From Sipunculus nudus (lineage: Eukaryota > Annelida > Sipuncula > Golfingiida > Sipunculidae): a stretch of 64,000 nucleotides of DNA. Under the pieces are notes generated by a model. It did not search any database and was not told the origin of the DNA. It saw only the letters and a program-made list of their open reading frames with translations. This document shows, piece after piece, positions 24,598 through 36,326 of the stretch. The DNA is taken from NCBI GenBank assembly GCA_026874595.1, contig CM049308.1:95032624-95096623 (forward strand), given 5' to 3'. Every line of letters begins with the position of its first letter. The first letter of the stretch is position 1. A program made the position numbers and the translations under genes.

Positions 24598-27500
24598 ACA
24601 AGGGACCCATGGGTCACGGCGCTCAGCTGATCGTGATTGGACTATAAATGTTTCTCAACTGTGATACTATATCGAGTTGATAAAGCTTATGAATATCATG
24701 TACATGTTGGGCTATTATAAAGGAATGTAATGTAATATGTGAGTAAATGATAAATGAAATTACCTGACTGATGGATTAATAGAGTCAAATAAAGTGGTTT
24801 ATTTTTTATTTATTTAGGAGGGGTTGAAAATTGTGATATATTTGAGCAAATATAAATGCAATGACAGCAGTAATAAGCAGTAGTAGAATGATGATAAGGC
24901 TATTTGTTGAAGGATCTAAAGTGTATGGTAGTCTGCAAGCGTTCAATTTGACAGATATGATGTTATGATTAACTATGCTGATGAAGTGATTTATGAATAT
25001 GTGACTGTATGACACAATATCTCTTTAGTCTTGACAAGGTACATTATTGTGATGCCCACTATGTCTACATATTACACAATATTGACATAATTTCTGGCAT
25101 GTACATAGGTACCTATGGACGAATAGTTATACAAAATATTAAAGTATGAATATATCTGATTCATCTTGTTCTTGCTTACTGAGGCTGACTTTGGGATGGG
25201 GTTCGGAGAAGGGAAAAGTTAGGGCAGCATGAAGGTGGATGTAGAAATATTCTTTTGTAATGTTTTTCATTTATATAAGAATATGAAAAGCTAAGAGGAA
25301 AGGGGCCCTCCTACTTGGTTATAGTAAAGTTCTAAATATATGATTGCAAACTAATACTCTGACAAGACTGTCATGAAGAAAAACAGTAAAAGTTTTGAGA
25401 TACTGTGTTGCATACGAAAATTTACAGATGGACAGGCAAGTGGACAGAATGGACTAATACCTTTATTTCACTTTCAAGGGAATAATGCATTTAAGTTTAT
25501 ATATAATCCTATTTTTTTAAGCAGATCCACTTTTTCCATTAAGAAGTTTTTATCTGAATCATTTTTTTTATTTACAGGTTTATACATTTTTAAATAAAAA
25601 ACCTGAAAATATAAGTTAAAATATTAGAATTGTTGCAAAAGTTGCAATCATTATATATACAGAGTAAAAAACATTGGGTCATATTATGCATACACATATA
25701 TTTTATTATTTTTAAATCATAAATGTTTAAACTGATTTTAAAAGAAAATAATGCCACAACATGGCATCTACAAGAATATTCCTTGAATCACTATTAAAAA
25801 GTTTTGCATATTGGAGTTTTCAGGACATGCTTAATTTTATTCACCAAAATAAAATAAAATTAAATTTGATAAAATAAAACATCTTTTCAATTAAAGTATA
25901 TACACTGTTGGTTGAATGAGGGACAAACAATATCATTGTGCTAATTACTATCCCAGTTTTAATTAATTACTGGAATTAATAGTCAATTTCACACCTGGTG
26001 AAGTTTTTACTCTTCTGAAGTAAGGAATTACTTATCTCATGAACATCCACACTTACACAGCAATACACCACTTTGTGGACACAATTAAATGTACACTTTA
26101 ATCATTGTTACCCTGGTGGTTCAATACAAAATCTAAAATGTAGCATGTCCAAGAATAAAATAAAATACAGAAAAATTATAACATTCATCTAGTTTATGCA
26201 CCAGCTGGGGGGGGGGGGGATGAGTGCAGGGCGAGGGGAAGCCTGCTAGTAGTGGCCAAGCTGGGCCAAGGTAAGCTGCCTGGGGTGGGTTACATAATGC
26301 AAGTGAAGGTGGGCTAGATGTAAACAACACTTGACATGGTGAATGAAAACATGAATAAAAGCTATTCATTCCAATCAATTTCTTTTGAAAGTTTAGATTT
26401 TAAAAGATTAAATCCTTATGCATATATGCTGGGAAAATTAAATCAACAGTGCCAAAGTTGGACAAAATTTAAGGTATTGATTTTTTATTTATGCTAATAA
26501 CTTGAAAAATTTGCAAAATTCAGATCTAATTTGGGGTAAACAATTGAATTTTGATTAAATAAAGTTAATATTCCTGAAAAAAAGTCTCTAGGTTCAGCAT
26601 TTCTCATGTGAGTATATATATTTCCTGATTTTAAAAAAAATTGCATTGTTTTGGCCCATAACTTCAAAATAATATCCAATACTGACCGAATTTTTGGTAT
26701 GTTCATAGAAAATGTATAAAAGAATGTGAATACTAAATACGATCAAAAACAGATCAGTGGTTTTGATATTAGGCAGCCTTGAAGTGTAACAATGGCTTTT
26801 TTTATGGAAAACAGAGTTTTTTTTTCCTTAATATCTCGAAGGAACAAAGTCCTAATGACCCAATTTTTGGTATGGTAGGAGATTTTGGGGACATCTAAAA
26901 TTATGTCAACAGCCTGGGGAGCATAGAGATGTGCACTGAATGACCTACAGTCATCAAAGTGGACTGCTTGACAATGTAAGGGAATACAACAAGAGCCTCC
27001 AAAAAAATTCAATAACTAGCCTAATTTTGCAGCTTTTATTTTCAAATTTCAGATTTTAACAGATTAAATCCTTATGTATACATGGTGTGAAAATTAAATC
27101 CACAGTTCTTACAGGAAAAAAACATGCCATGGCCAAAGTTGGGCAACATTTAAGGTACCAATTTTATATTTTTGCCAATATTTAAAAAAATTTAACAAAT
27201 TTTGATCTAATTTTTGGTATACAATTAAATTTTGATTAATTAAAGTTGTATTACTGGAAAAAAGTCCCTACCTTTAACACTTTTGGTCTTAAGTGACCAA
27301 ATATCTTCCTGATTTTTTTACAAAGTCCATAATGTTTGGGCTCATAACTTTTTTAAATTATATAATACTGACTTTATATCTGGCATGTACATAGGAACTA
27401 TATAGAGGAATATTTATGGTAAATATGAAGAAAACCAGATGAGTGGTTTTGATATTAGGCAGTCCTGAAGTGTGAAAATAGATTTCTAATAAAAAATTGA

Positions 27501-27736
27501 GGTTTTTCCTTAATATCTCAAAGGAACGAAGTCCTATTGACCCAATTTTTGGCATGGTAGGAGATTATGGGGACATCTAACTGTATGCCAAAATTCAGAT
27601 TCGTAGGTCCAACGGTGTAGAAACGTGCCAGTCTTACGGACGGACATCCAGACGGACGGACGGACGGACGGACAGACAGACGGACAGACATTGGACCATG
27701 ACTATAGCTCAGATGACTTACAGTCAGCTGAGCTAA
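24598..27736 (+). mobile_element. Family C-long element 2, inserted in the minisatellite
   Basis: Starts ACAAGGGACCCATGGGTCAC and ends at the AGCTCAG/CTGAGCT hairpin with terminal CTAA. A GACGGACG microsatellite lies at about 27650-27690. Minisatellite sequence on both sides gives the empty site: GGATTA(A) on the left and AAACACTAAC on the right, so insertion was between A residues with no duplication. It contains an intact copy of the small membrane-type frame and a G-tract at about 26208-26219. Confidence 0.88.
24806..25015 (-). CDS. Small open frame in family C-long element 2
   Basis: 69 residues, differing at about five positions from the copy at 13429-13638, all outside the hydrophobic stretch. 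Same caveats: it may be element-encoded or a by-product of young copies. Confidence 0.25.
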   Translation of the reverse strand: MSYSHIFINHFISIVNHNIISVKLNACRLPYTLDPSTNSLIIILLLLITAVIAFIFAQIYHNFQPLLNK

Positions 27737-28041
27737 AAACACTAACATCAGTAGACAGGCACTGGCTGGAAGGCTGGCTGTCCTGAAGGATTAAAAACAC
27801 TAACATCAGTAGACAGGTGCTGGCTGGAAGGCTTGCTGTCCTGAAGGATTAAAAACACTAACATCAGTAGAGAGTCACTGGCTGGAAGGCTGGCTGTCCT
27901 GAAGGATTAAAAACACTAACATCAGTAGACAGGCACTGGCTGGAAGGCTGGCTGTCCTGAAGGATTAAAAACACTAACATCAGTAGACAGGTGCTGGCTG
28001 GAAGGCTGGCTGTCCTGAAGGATGGAGCCCTGCAGGATTAA
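27737..28041 (-). repeat. 58-bp minisatellite, second block
   Basis: About five units continuous in sequence with the block ending at 24597. The last unit has the long form with GGAGCCCTGCAGG. The block is bounded on both sides by family C insertions. Confidence 0.9.
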
Positions 28042-30528
28042 CAAGGGACCCATGGGTCACGGAGCTCAGCTGTTAAATATGATAAAAAGTATGATTTGGA
28101 AATGAGTCACATGCTGGTTTTGTGTGGTAATAAATATAAGCTGTATTATGAGTTGTTGGTGTTTAGCTTATGTATGATTTTGATAGTATCTTTGGAGACA
28201 GGGAAGAGGACTGATTTCATTTATTTTATTAACAAATGGAGTGCTTTTGTCACACAGATTTTGACTTGGCCATATAACTTATAAGCAGCACATATAATAC
28301 AAGTGTTTAAATATTTATCAAAATTTAATAACAAATACTGTGCCAAATATGATTTTTATTAAAAATAATAAGAAAATCATATGATTTTTTTCAATAAGAT
28401 ATAACTGAAATGATTATTAAAACTAGATATTTCTTGGCACCGCAGGTGCCATAGTATCCCTAGACAATTAACCCCCCCCCCACCATCCCCCCAGCCCTTG
28501 ATAAGATACATCTAACCAGTAAGTTTGGTGACTGTACCAACAATTTTTTTTATGAGTTTTTTTTATTGCCACGAATTCATTTTAACATTATCGCTGCTGT
28601 GACCTTAAAAAATGTATCAAGGTCATCCATGTTCAAATTTGATCTAGCCGTTGATAAGATGCATCAAACTTGTGGGTTTGGTGACTGTACCTTGAAGTCT
28701 TACTAAAGTTATTCCGCTTAAACATCATTTTAGCAAGAAAACAACATAAGGTGGCACACCTGTCTTCTGCAGAAAACAATGCTATCAAAGATCTTATATC
28801 AATTTGATTTTTGGACCAATCCATGCATTCCTTACTGGGATATTAAAGTTAACATCATTTCAGCATTATCGCCTCTGTGACCTTGAAAAATGCATCAAGG
28901 TCACCCATCTTCAAACCTGGCCTAGCCCTTAAAAAGATGCATCTAAACTGTAGGTTTGGTGACAATACCACAAATTCTTTTTTGAGTTATTGCCCTAATA
29001 TCATTTTAGCATAATCACTGCTGTGACCTTGAAAAACTGCATTAAGGTCATCTATGTCCGAACTTGACCCAGCCGTTGATAAGATGCATCAAACCTGTGG
29101 GTTTGGTGACTGTACCTCAAATTCTTTCAAAGTTATTGCGTTAACATCATTTTAACAAGAAAAGGACAAAAGGTGGTGCCACCTGTCTTCTGCAAAAGAC
29201 AAAGCTATCCAAGATCTTCAGTCATTATATGTATCCCTTACTGAGATATTAAAGATTTTATGTGAATTTCACCAAATATGGGAATATTCAAGGTCAAGGC
29301 CACTCTCATAGGAAAGGTCATGACCCCAATTCAAATAAACATCATCCAATACCCATGTCTATGTATATGCATAATATAAAAGAAATCTGTCCATTAGTTT
29401 TTGACTTATAATGCTCACAGTACTGTAAAGAGGCAATGATGGGGTATTAGACGGCACAAAAACAACTAAAAGAATAACAGGTGGCACCACTAGTTTCCAG
29501 TACATGACAACACTATCCAAGATCTTCGGTCAAGTTGATTTTTGGACCAATCCATGCATCCCTTATCGAGATATTAATGATTTTGTGAGATTTTCACCAT
29601 ATATGGCAATATTCAAGGTCAAGGCCACTCTCATAGGAAAGGTCATGACCTCAATTTAAATAAACATCATTCCATAACCCATATCTATGTATATGCATAA
29701 TATAAAAGAAATCTGTCCATTAGTTTTTGACTTAAAATGCTCACAGTCTTGTCAAGTGGCAATTTTGGAAGTATTAAAAGGCATGAAAACAAGTAAAGAA
29801 TAATAGGTGGCGCCACCAGTTTCTCAAACATGAAAACCCTATCCATGATCTTTGATCCACTTGATTTTGGGATCAATCCATGCAAGATTTCTTGAGATAT
29901 TTAAGAATTTGTGTGATTTTCCCCAAAATTGGACCTATTCAAGGTCAAGGACACTCTCCTAGTAAAGGTCATGACCTCATTTTAAATAGGCGTCGACCTC
30001 TCACCCATATCTATACTTAAACTAAGTTTGGTAAAGATCCATGAAATATTTTTTGAGTTATCGCGCCAACAAGATTTATATGCGGTGGCAGAGGCATGAC
30101 CGGTATGAAAACATAGTATCCCCCCAACTTTGTCTGGGGATACAATAATGTTATAAAATACATTCATGAATGCATTCATAATTACATTTTCCTAATTTCT
30201 GGTATGTATATAGGAACTATATAGAGGAATATTTATGGTAAATATGAGGAAAAACAAAGAGTGGTTTTGATATTAAGCAGTCCTGAAGTATGAAAATAGG
30301 TTTTTAATAAAGAGGTTTTTACAATAATTTCTCAAAGGAACAAAGTCGCAAAGACCAGTTTTTGGCTTGGTAGGAGATCTTGGGGACATCTAACATTATG
30401 CTGAATTTTGGATACCTAGGTCTTACAGTTTCAAAACGTGCCACATCTACGGACGGACTGACAGACGGACGGACGACTGATAATGGACCACCACTATAGC
30501 TCAGATGACTTATAGTCAGCTGAGCTAA
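28042..30528 (+). mobile_element. Family C element with a nested family D element
   Basis: 5' signature ACAAGGGACCCATGGGTCAC inside a GGATTA site of the minisatellite; 3' hairpin and CTAA at 30528, preceded by GACGGACTGACAGACG. Family D sits inside it at 28422-30145. The minisatellite resumes at 30529 (AAACACTAACATTAG). Confidence 0.82.
28422..30145 (+). mobile_element. Family D Helitron-like element
   Basis: The 5' end ACTAGATATTTCTTGGCACC holds a small palindrome (GGCACC-GCA-GGTGCC) followed by ATAGTATCCC. The 3' end is a hairpin with arms GTATCCCC and GGGGATAC. The interior has repeated units with GACCTTGAAAAA and CAAGGTCA half-sites and one GGTGGCGCCACC near 29807. The empty site TGATTATTAAAATAAT is present in the related element at about 11691-11706. 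Confidence 0.78.
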
Positions 30529-30800
30529 AAACACTAACATTAGTAGCGCTGGTTGGTAGACTGGCTGTTCTGAAGGATGGAGCCCTGAATGATTAAAAAC
30601 ACCAACATTAGTATGCAGGCTCTGGCTGGAAGACTAGCTGTTCTGAAGGATGGAGCCCTGCATGATTAAAAACACCAACATTAGTATACAGGCAATGGCT
30701 GTATGACTGGCTGTTCTTAAGGATGGAGCCCTGAAGGATTAAAAAACAATAACAGCAGTACATGGGCACTGGCTGGAAGACTGGCTGTTCTGAAAGATGG
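30529..30800 (-). repeat. Minisatellite, third and most diverged block
   Basis: Four units of the long form (with GGATGGAGCCCTG) carrying many substitutions relative to the block near the exon. This is the end of the array farthest from the UIM exon, which suggests it is the oldest or least homogenised part. Confidence 0.8.
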
Positions 30801-31004
30801 GGAATCGACTTTTTAGTCTCTGACATTCATAATTACAGTCTAAGCAACTACTTTTGTTATGTCCTTGTACCACAGTTCCCTCAGCATCAACCATGTTGCA
30901 TATTTGTGCCAATCTTACTCATCTCAGTATTCACAATAACCCATTCTTGTTCTAATTTCAGCATCCGCTTATTCTGTTCTGCCCTTGTATCTAGTTACAG
31001 TCCC

Positions 31005-31148
31005 ATAGGTAACTATCATGTTAGTTTTCCTGTTACTAATTACAGTACCATGAGCACCTACAATGTTCTACACCTGTACATAATTAGTCACATGAGCACT
31101 TACCATGTACTACTCCTGTCAAAAAATTACAGTTACATGAGCACCTAC
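31005..31148 (-). repeat. Degenerate repeat copying the donor of the 31.2-kb exon
   Basis: Downstream of the exon donor (AATG|GTAGGTGCTCATG) the minus strand repeats CATG|GTAAGTGCTCATG at about 31104 and TTGTAGGTGCTCATG at about 31061, spaced about 42-46 bp. More diverged traces may reach 30840. It is short and irregular, but again the repeated element is the exon's own 5' splice site. Confidence 0.65.
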
Positions 31149-31318
31149 CATTTCCCACCACTGCTGTTTCTTCTTCATCCCAGTTAGGTTCCTGAGGTAC
31201 CTGTGACCTTGAACTTGGCCATGCAGGTGGATGAGACGTGGTGGACTGTGAGGTTATCGAGCTCCAGGCGACCTGCTGTTGCTGCTTCTCCTGTTGTTTC
31301 TTGGACTTGGTTTGTTTG
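31149..31318 (-). CDS. Internal exon, Gln/Lys-rich segment
   Basis: 170 bases: one base, 56 codons, one base. Acceptor TAATCTTCAG|CAAAC, donor AATG|GTAGGT. It begins KQTKSKKQQEKQQQQVAWSS and ends EPNWDEEETAVVGN. The first base completes the AG left by the exon at 32678-32889, and the last base completes a codon with the UIM exon. This three-way phase agreement is strong support. The basic, Gln-rich start may be a short coiled or nucleic-acid-binding stretch. The function is unknown. Confidence 0.82.
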
Positions 31319-31366
31319 CTGAAGATTAGCAAGAAAATACATAGAACTACAGGGAAGCTGGTTAAA

Positions 31367-32677
31367 ACAAGTGACCCATGGGTCAAGGGGCTCTGCTGAC
31401 AAACATACCAAAAGTTCATATAACCTAACATCAATTGAGACTTTACAGATAGACAGTTTCATCATAAAACATTTTTAAGCTGAAAGAGGCTAAAATTAAG
31501 AGGTTTTTGTCCGTAAAAAACAGTTCGATGAAGGTGGCACCACAAAAACCTCAATTTCAAATATGAGTCATGTGATCAACCTTCGCACAAATTTTGGCTC
31601 CAGCTGTTTCTGATATTGTAATTCTAGTATCCTTTTTTGGCCAAATAACTAACTGGGACCATTCAAACAAACTTGAGAGAGATTGTTTCAGGGATTATTT
31701 CTGTGTTTTTTTTTAGCTTTTTCCCTATAAAATCTAAGTAAATGCATATAGCAAAAAATTTAGCAAAATCCGAGTGTTTTAGATGGCTGATTTCTTGCAT
31801 GAAATTTGGTGATGCTTGCTCGATCCTGCCTTTTTTTAGATAGTATGGGTAACGTAGAGGTGACATAAGATTCCACACCATTGCATAAGCTCACAGGTTT
31901 GCTAAAAATGTTCCACTAGAAAATTATGCAGCTCCTTCCTGGCTATGAACTTGGCCTCCCCTGCGAATGTCTGACAGCCGTAACCCTTCTAAGGACTGAT
32001 ATGAGATTGTTAGAAATTGCCCAATTTACCCTGAAAATTCATATGTTCAGTAAGACCTCATTAAGTAAGACCGCTTGTATGCACTGAAGCTATTTGGAAA
32101 TATTCCGAAAAGTGCCTTCTCAGGCTATGCAAATGAGCTGAAATAAACCAATGACCACACGTGTGGTCACTGGAACCTTGGTTACCAATTCCAGTACATG
32201 TATACCCATATTTATTCAGTCACCTGAACCAGCCCCTAAGTGCTTGCAGGAGTGAAAACAAATGATTAAATGAACATTTAACACAAATTTGGTGGCAACA
32301 AGTGGTGATCATTCATTTTTTGGGAGGGTTATTTTTTTTACAATGGCAGTAAATAATGAGAGCATATTCACAATGGCGATGTCAAATTTGATACTGGTGA
32401 AGTGCTTCTTAAATAAAAGAAACAAAGTTATCATTCCCTTAATTCATTACAACAGAAATTTAATACAACAAAATAATTTCCATGGGACAAATGTGTTCAT
32501 TATAATGAGACTTGACTGTAGTTCATCACAAACAGTTGTGTCCTAGGCATACACTATTATCATGTATTTCATGTAATTTTCCCATCTAAATATCATCCTT
32601 TCTACTCCTAGCAAACAAGTCTATGATACTGACTAGTCCCATCTTCACTGTGTATTCTAATTGACCAGTTTTATTAC
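31367..32677. other. Intron with a truncated family C start
   Basis: A family C 5' signature (ACAAGTGACCCATGGGTCAA) lies at 31367, but no matching 3' hairpin was found, so the element is truncated or diverged. The rest, to the exon at 32678, is AT-rich and shows no exon. Confidence 0.5.
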
Positions 32678-32889
32678 CTGTTGTTTGTCCATTTGTTTTC
32701 CTTGCCAGGTTTTCCTCCATATTTGCTGTGTAAGTCTGTAAGGTCCTGTTTCTGCTGTATCACATGCTGTGCTGGTGGTGGAACGATTGTTCCGTATGCA
32801 CTGCTGTTATCATCAACATCATTCCCTTTCAGCCAGTCGACAGTGCTTGGCGGGGAGAAGGAATTGGTCATCGGTAAACTAGGCCTCTT
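32678..32889 (-). CDS. Internal exon (70 codons plus two bases)
   Basis: Acceptor TTATTTACAG|AAGAGG, donor AACAACAG|GTAATA. It reads from KRPSLPMTNSFSPPSTVDWL to GKPGKENKWTNN, leaving two bases that join the next exon in frame. Rich in Ser, Pro, Asp and Gln with no recognisable domain. This exon has no minisatellite at its donor, an exception among the exons here. Confidence 0.8.
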
Positions 32890-33214
32890 CTGTAAATAAT
32901 AATATAATAACATATAATAGATATATATATATAACACAAAACTATAACAAATAATCAAATGCAAGTCATATTCAATCCACCTCAACTTCAATAAAGAACC
33001 ATTTCAATACAAGGGACCCATGGGTCACGGCGCTCAGCTGATCGAGATTGGACTATAAATGTTTCTCCACTGTGATACTATATCGAGTCGATAAAGCTTA
33101 TGAATATCATGGACATGTTGGGCTATTATAAAGGAATGTAATGTAATAAGTGAGTAAATGACAAATGAAATTACCTGACTGATGGATTAATAGAGTAAAA
33201 TAGTGGTTTATTTT

Positions 33215-33424
33215 TTATTTATTTAGGAGGGGCTGAAAATTGTGATATATTTGAGCAAATATGAATGCAATGACAGCAGTAATAAGCAGAAGTAGAATGA
33301 TGATAAGGCTATTTGTTGAAGGATCTAAAGTGTATGGTAGTCTGCAAGCTTTCAATTTGACAGATATGATGTTATGATTAACTATGCTGATGAAGTGATT
33401 TATGAATTTGTGACTGTATGACAC
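33215..33424 (-). CDS. Small open frame in family C-long element 3
   Basis: 69 residues, intact, nearly identical to the frames at 13429 and 24806, with the same hydrophobic stretch. It may be element-encoded or incidental. Confidence 0.25.
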   Translation of the reverse strand: MSYSHKFINHFISIVNHNIISVKLKACRLPYTLDPSTNSLIIILLLLITAVIAFIFAQIYHNFQPLLNK

Positions 33425-36142
33425 AATATCTCTTTAGTCTTGACAAGGTACATTATTGTGATGCCCACTATGTCTACATATTACACAATATTTCTGGCAT
33501 GTACATAGGTACCTATGGACGAATAGTTATACAAAATATTAATGTATGAATATATCTGATTCATCTTGTTCTTGCTTACTGAGGCTGACTTTGGGATGGG
33601 GTTCAGAGAAGGGAAAAGTGAGGGGAGCACGAAGGGGGATGTAGAAATATTCTATTGTAATGTTTTTCATTTATATAAGAATATGAAAAGCTATGAGGAA
33701 AGGGGCCCTCCTACTTGGTTATAGTAAAGTTCTAAATATATGACTGCAAACTTATACTCTGACAAGACTGTCATGAAGAAAAACAGTAAAAAGTTTTGAG
33801 ATACTGTGATGCATATGAAAATTTACATATGGACAGGCAAGTGGACAGAATGGACTAATACCTTTATTTCACTTTCAAGGGAATAATGCATTTAAGTTTA
33901 TACATAAGCCTATTTTTTTAGCATATCCACTTTTTCCATTAAGAAGTTTTTATCTGAATCATTTTTTTTATTTACAGGTTTTATAAATTTTTAATAAAAA
34001 AACTGAATATACAAGTTAAAATGTTAGAATTGTTGCAAAAGTTGCAATCATTATATATAAAAAAACTGAAACTATAAGTTAAAATATTTGAATTGTTGCA
34101 AAAGTTGCAATCATTATATATCCAGAGTGTAGCTCATATTGGGTCATATTATGCATACACATGTTTTATTATTTTTAAATCACAAATGTTTAAACTGAAT
34201 TTAAAAGAAAATAATGCCACAACATGGCATATACAAGAATATTCCTTGAATCACTATTAAAAAGTTTTGCACATTGGAGTTTTCAGTACATGCTTAATTT
34301 TATTCACCAAAATAAAATAAAAGATTCAGTAAATTTGATAAAATAAACATCTTTTCAAATAAAGTATACACACTGTTGGTTGAATGAGGGACAAACAATA
34401 TCATTGTGCTAATTACTATCCCAGTTTTAATTTATTACTGGAATTAATAGTCAATTTCACACCTGGTGAAGTTTTTACTCTTCTGAAGTAAGGAATTACT
34501 TATCTGATGAAAATCCGCACTTTCATAGCAATACACCACTTTGTGGACACAATTAAATGTACACTTTAATCATTGTAACCCTGGCTGAACAATACAAAAT
34601 CTAAAATGTAGCATAGCCTAGAATAAGAATGAATCAAATACAGAAAATAATAACATTCATCTAGTTTATGCACCATCTGGAGGGGTGGGTGCAGGGCAGA
34701 GGGGAAGCCTGCTGGTAGTGGCCAAGCTGAGCTAAGGCAAGCTGCCTGGGGTGGGTTACATAATGCAAGTGAAGGCTGTACTACTAGGTGGGCTAGATGT
34801 AAACAACACTTGACATGGTGTATGAAAACGTAAATAAAAGCTATTCTTTCCAATCAATTTCTTTGAAATTTCAGATTTTAAAAGATTAAATCCTTATGCA
34901 TATATGCTGTGAAAATTAAATCAACAGTGCTTACAGGGAAAAAACGTGCCATTGCCAAAGTTGGACAAAATTTAAGGTATTGATTTTTTACTTATGCTAA
35001 TAACTTGAAAAATTTGCAAAATTCAGATCGAATTTTGGGTAAACAATTGAATCTTGATTAAATAAAGTTATATTCCTGAAAAAAAGTCTCTAGGTTCAGC
35101 AATTCTCATGTTAGGTGAGTAAATATATTTCCTGATTTTTTAACAAGGGACCTATGGGTATATATGGGTGCTCAGCTGACGTTAACCTTGAAGGTAAAAA
35201 TCTAAAATAATATCAAATGGAGATAAAGTGTAAGAGGAAGAGGTAATAAAGGCCATGGTTTATATGATTGGTTTGTATTGATGAGCAAGAAATTGTTGCA
35301 AAAAATATTTTGTGACCTGACCATGTGTTTCCTAATGTTGAAACTAAAGCATGTGAGCAGTTTGTGAACAAATGATCTGTACTATTACCATGATCATCAG
35401 TTGGTTTTTCGATTAACTGTTGACATTTCAGTAGTTTACACATTTGTTCAATTGAATCTATTTTTTGTATAATATATATTATTAAATATATATGTACTTT
35501 TTTAATGAAATATATAAAGTTGAAATATAGCTAATTAACAACATAAAACAGGGCAAACAAAGCCTGATCTCAAATTCTGCTGAGGCAGGAAAACAATGAA
35601 CAAATGTTTGTATTAAATCCTCATTTTTTTATCACATCAATTATTTTCTAGTTTAAGTTTATATATCTATACATTTCCAATTTAACATATATATCTGAAT
35701 ATAAAAGTTGATTCATAATTCTCAATTGCATCATCATAAATCTCAATCTTGTCAGATAACACCACATCATGCATACAAATGTTTATTTATTTTTTACCAC
35801 AAAAATATATCTTTTAAATCTGCAAAACAATAAATATCTAAAAATAATACTTGATTTAGATTTCACAATTTTTTATTGTGCCTTTATTTATCCATAATGT
35901 GCTTCATATTTTATAATAATTTAAGCATACTGATGGGTTCAATTATATTTGTTTAAATCATTTAAAAGAAAATTGATTTCTTTAAAAATGCTACATTACA
36001 CAACATTGCATCTTCTGGATTACACCTTGAATTATTTTTTCAAGGAAAGTTTTTCATATCAGAGTGGAAACAGCAATACAATTAAGGAGATACAGTGAAA
36101 ACAATAACAATTACTGCATAAAACTTGGTGGGTTGGGTTTGC

Positions 36143-36169
36143 GGGGGGGGGGGGGGGGGGGGGGGGGGG
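36143..36169. repeat. 27-base G tract
   Basis: An uninterrupted run of about 27 G on the plus strand, flanked by G-rich sequence. It may form G-quadruplex structures, and its length is unreliable in most sequencing data. The proline runs in minus-strand frames here are its translation. Confidence 0.85.
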
Positions 36170-36326
36170 TGATTGGGGTGGTGATATGAGAATAACTGTA
36201 CACCTGTCACAGCAGGGGATCTCCCCCAGTGACTGTAACAAATCAGAAACCCTGGCATAGCTGACTTCCAGTGACCTGGAGTGGGACCCTGCATCTGTAA
36301 TCAAAGCAAGTGACTACAGAAAAAAA

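Noticed and set aside
36059..36304. Proline-run protein
   Set aside because: The proline run is the translation of a G tract on the other strand.
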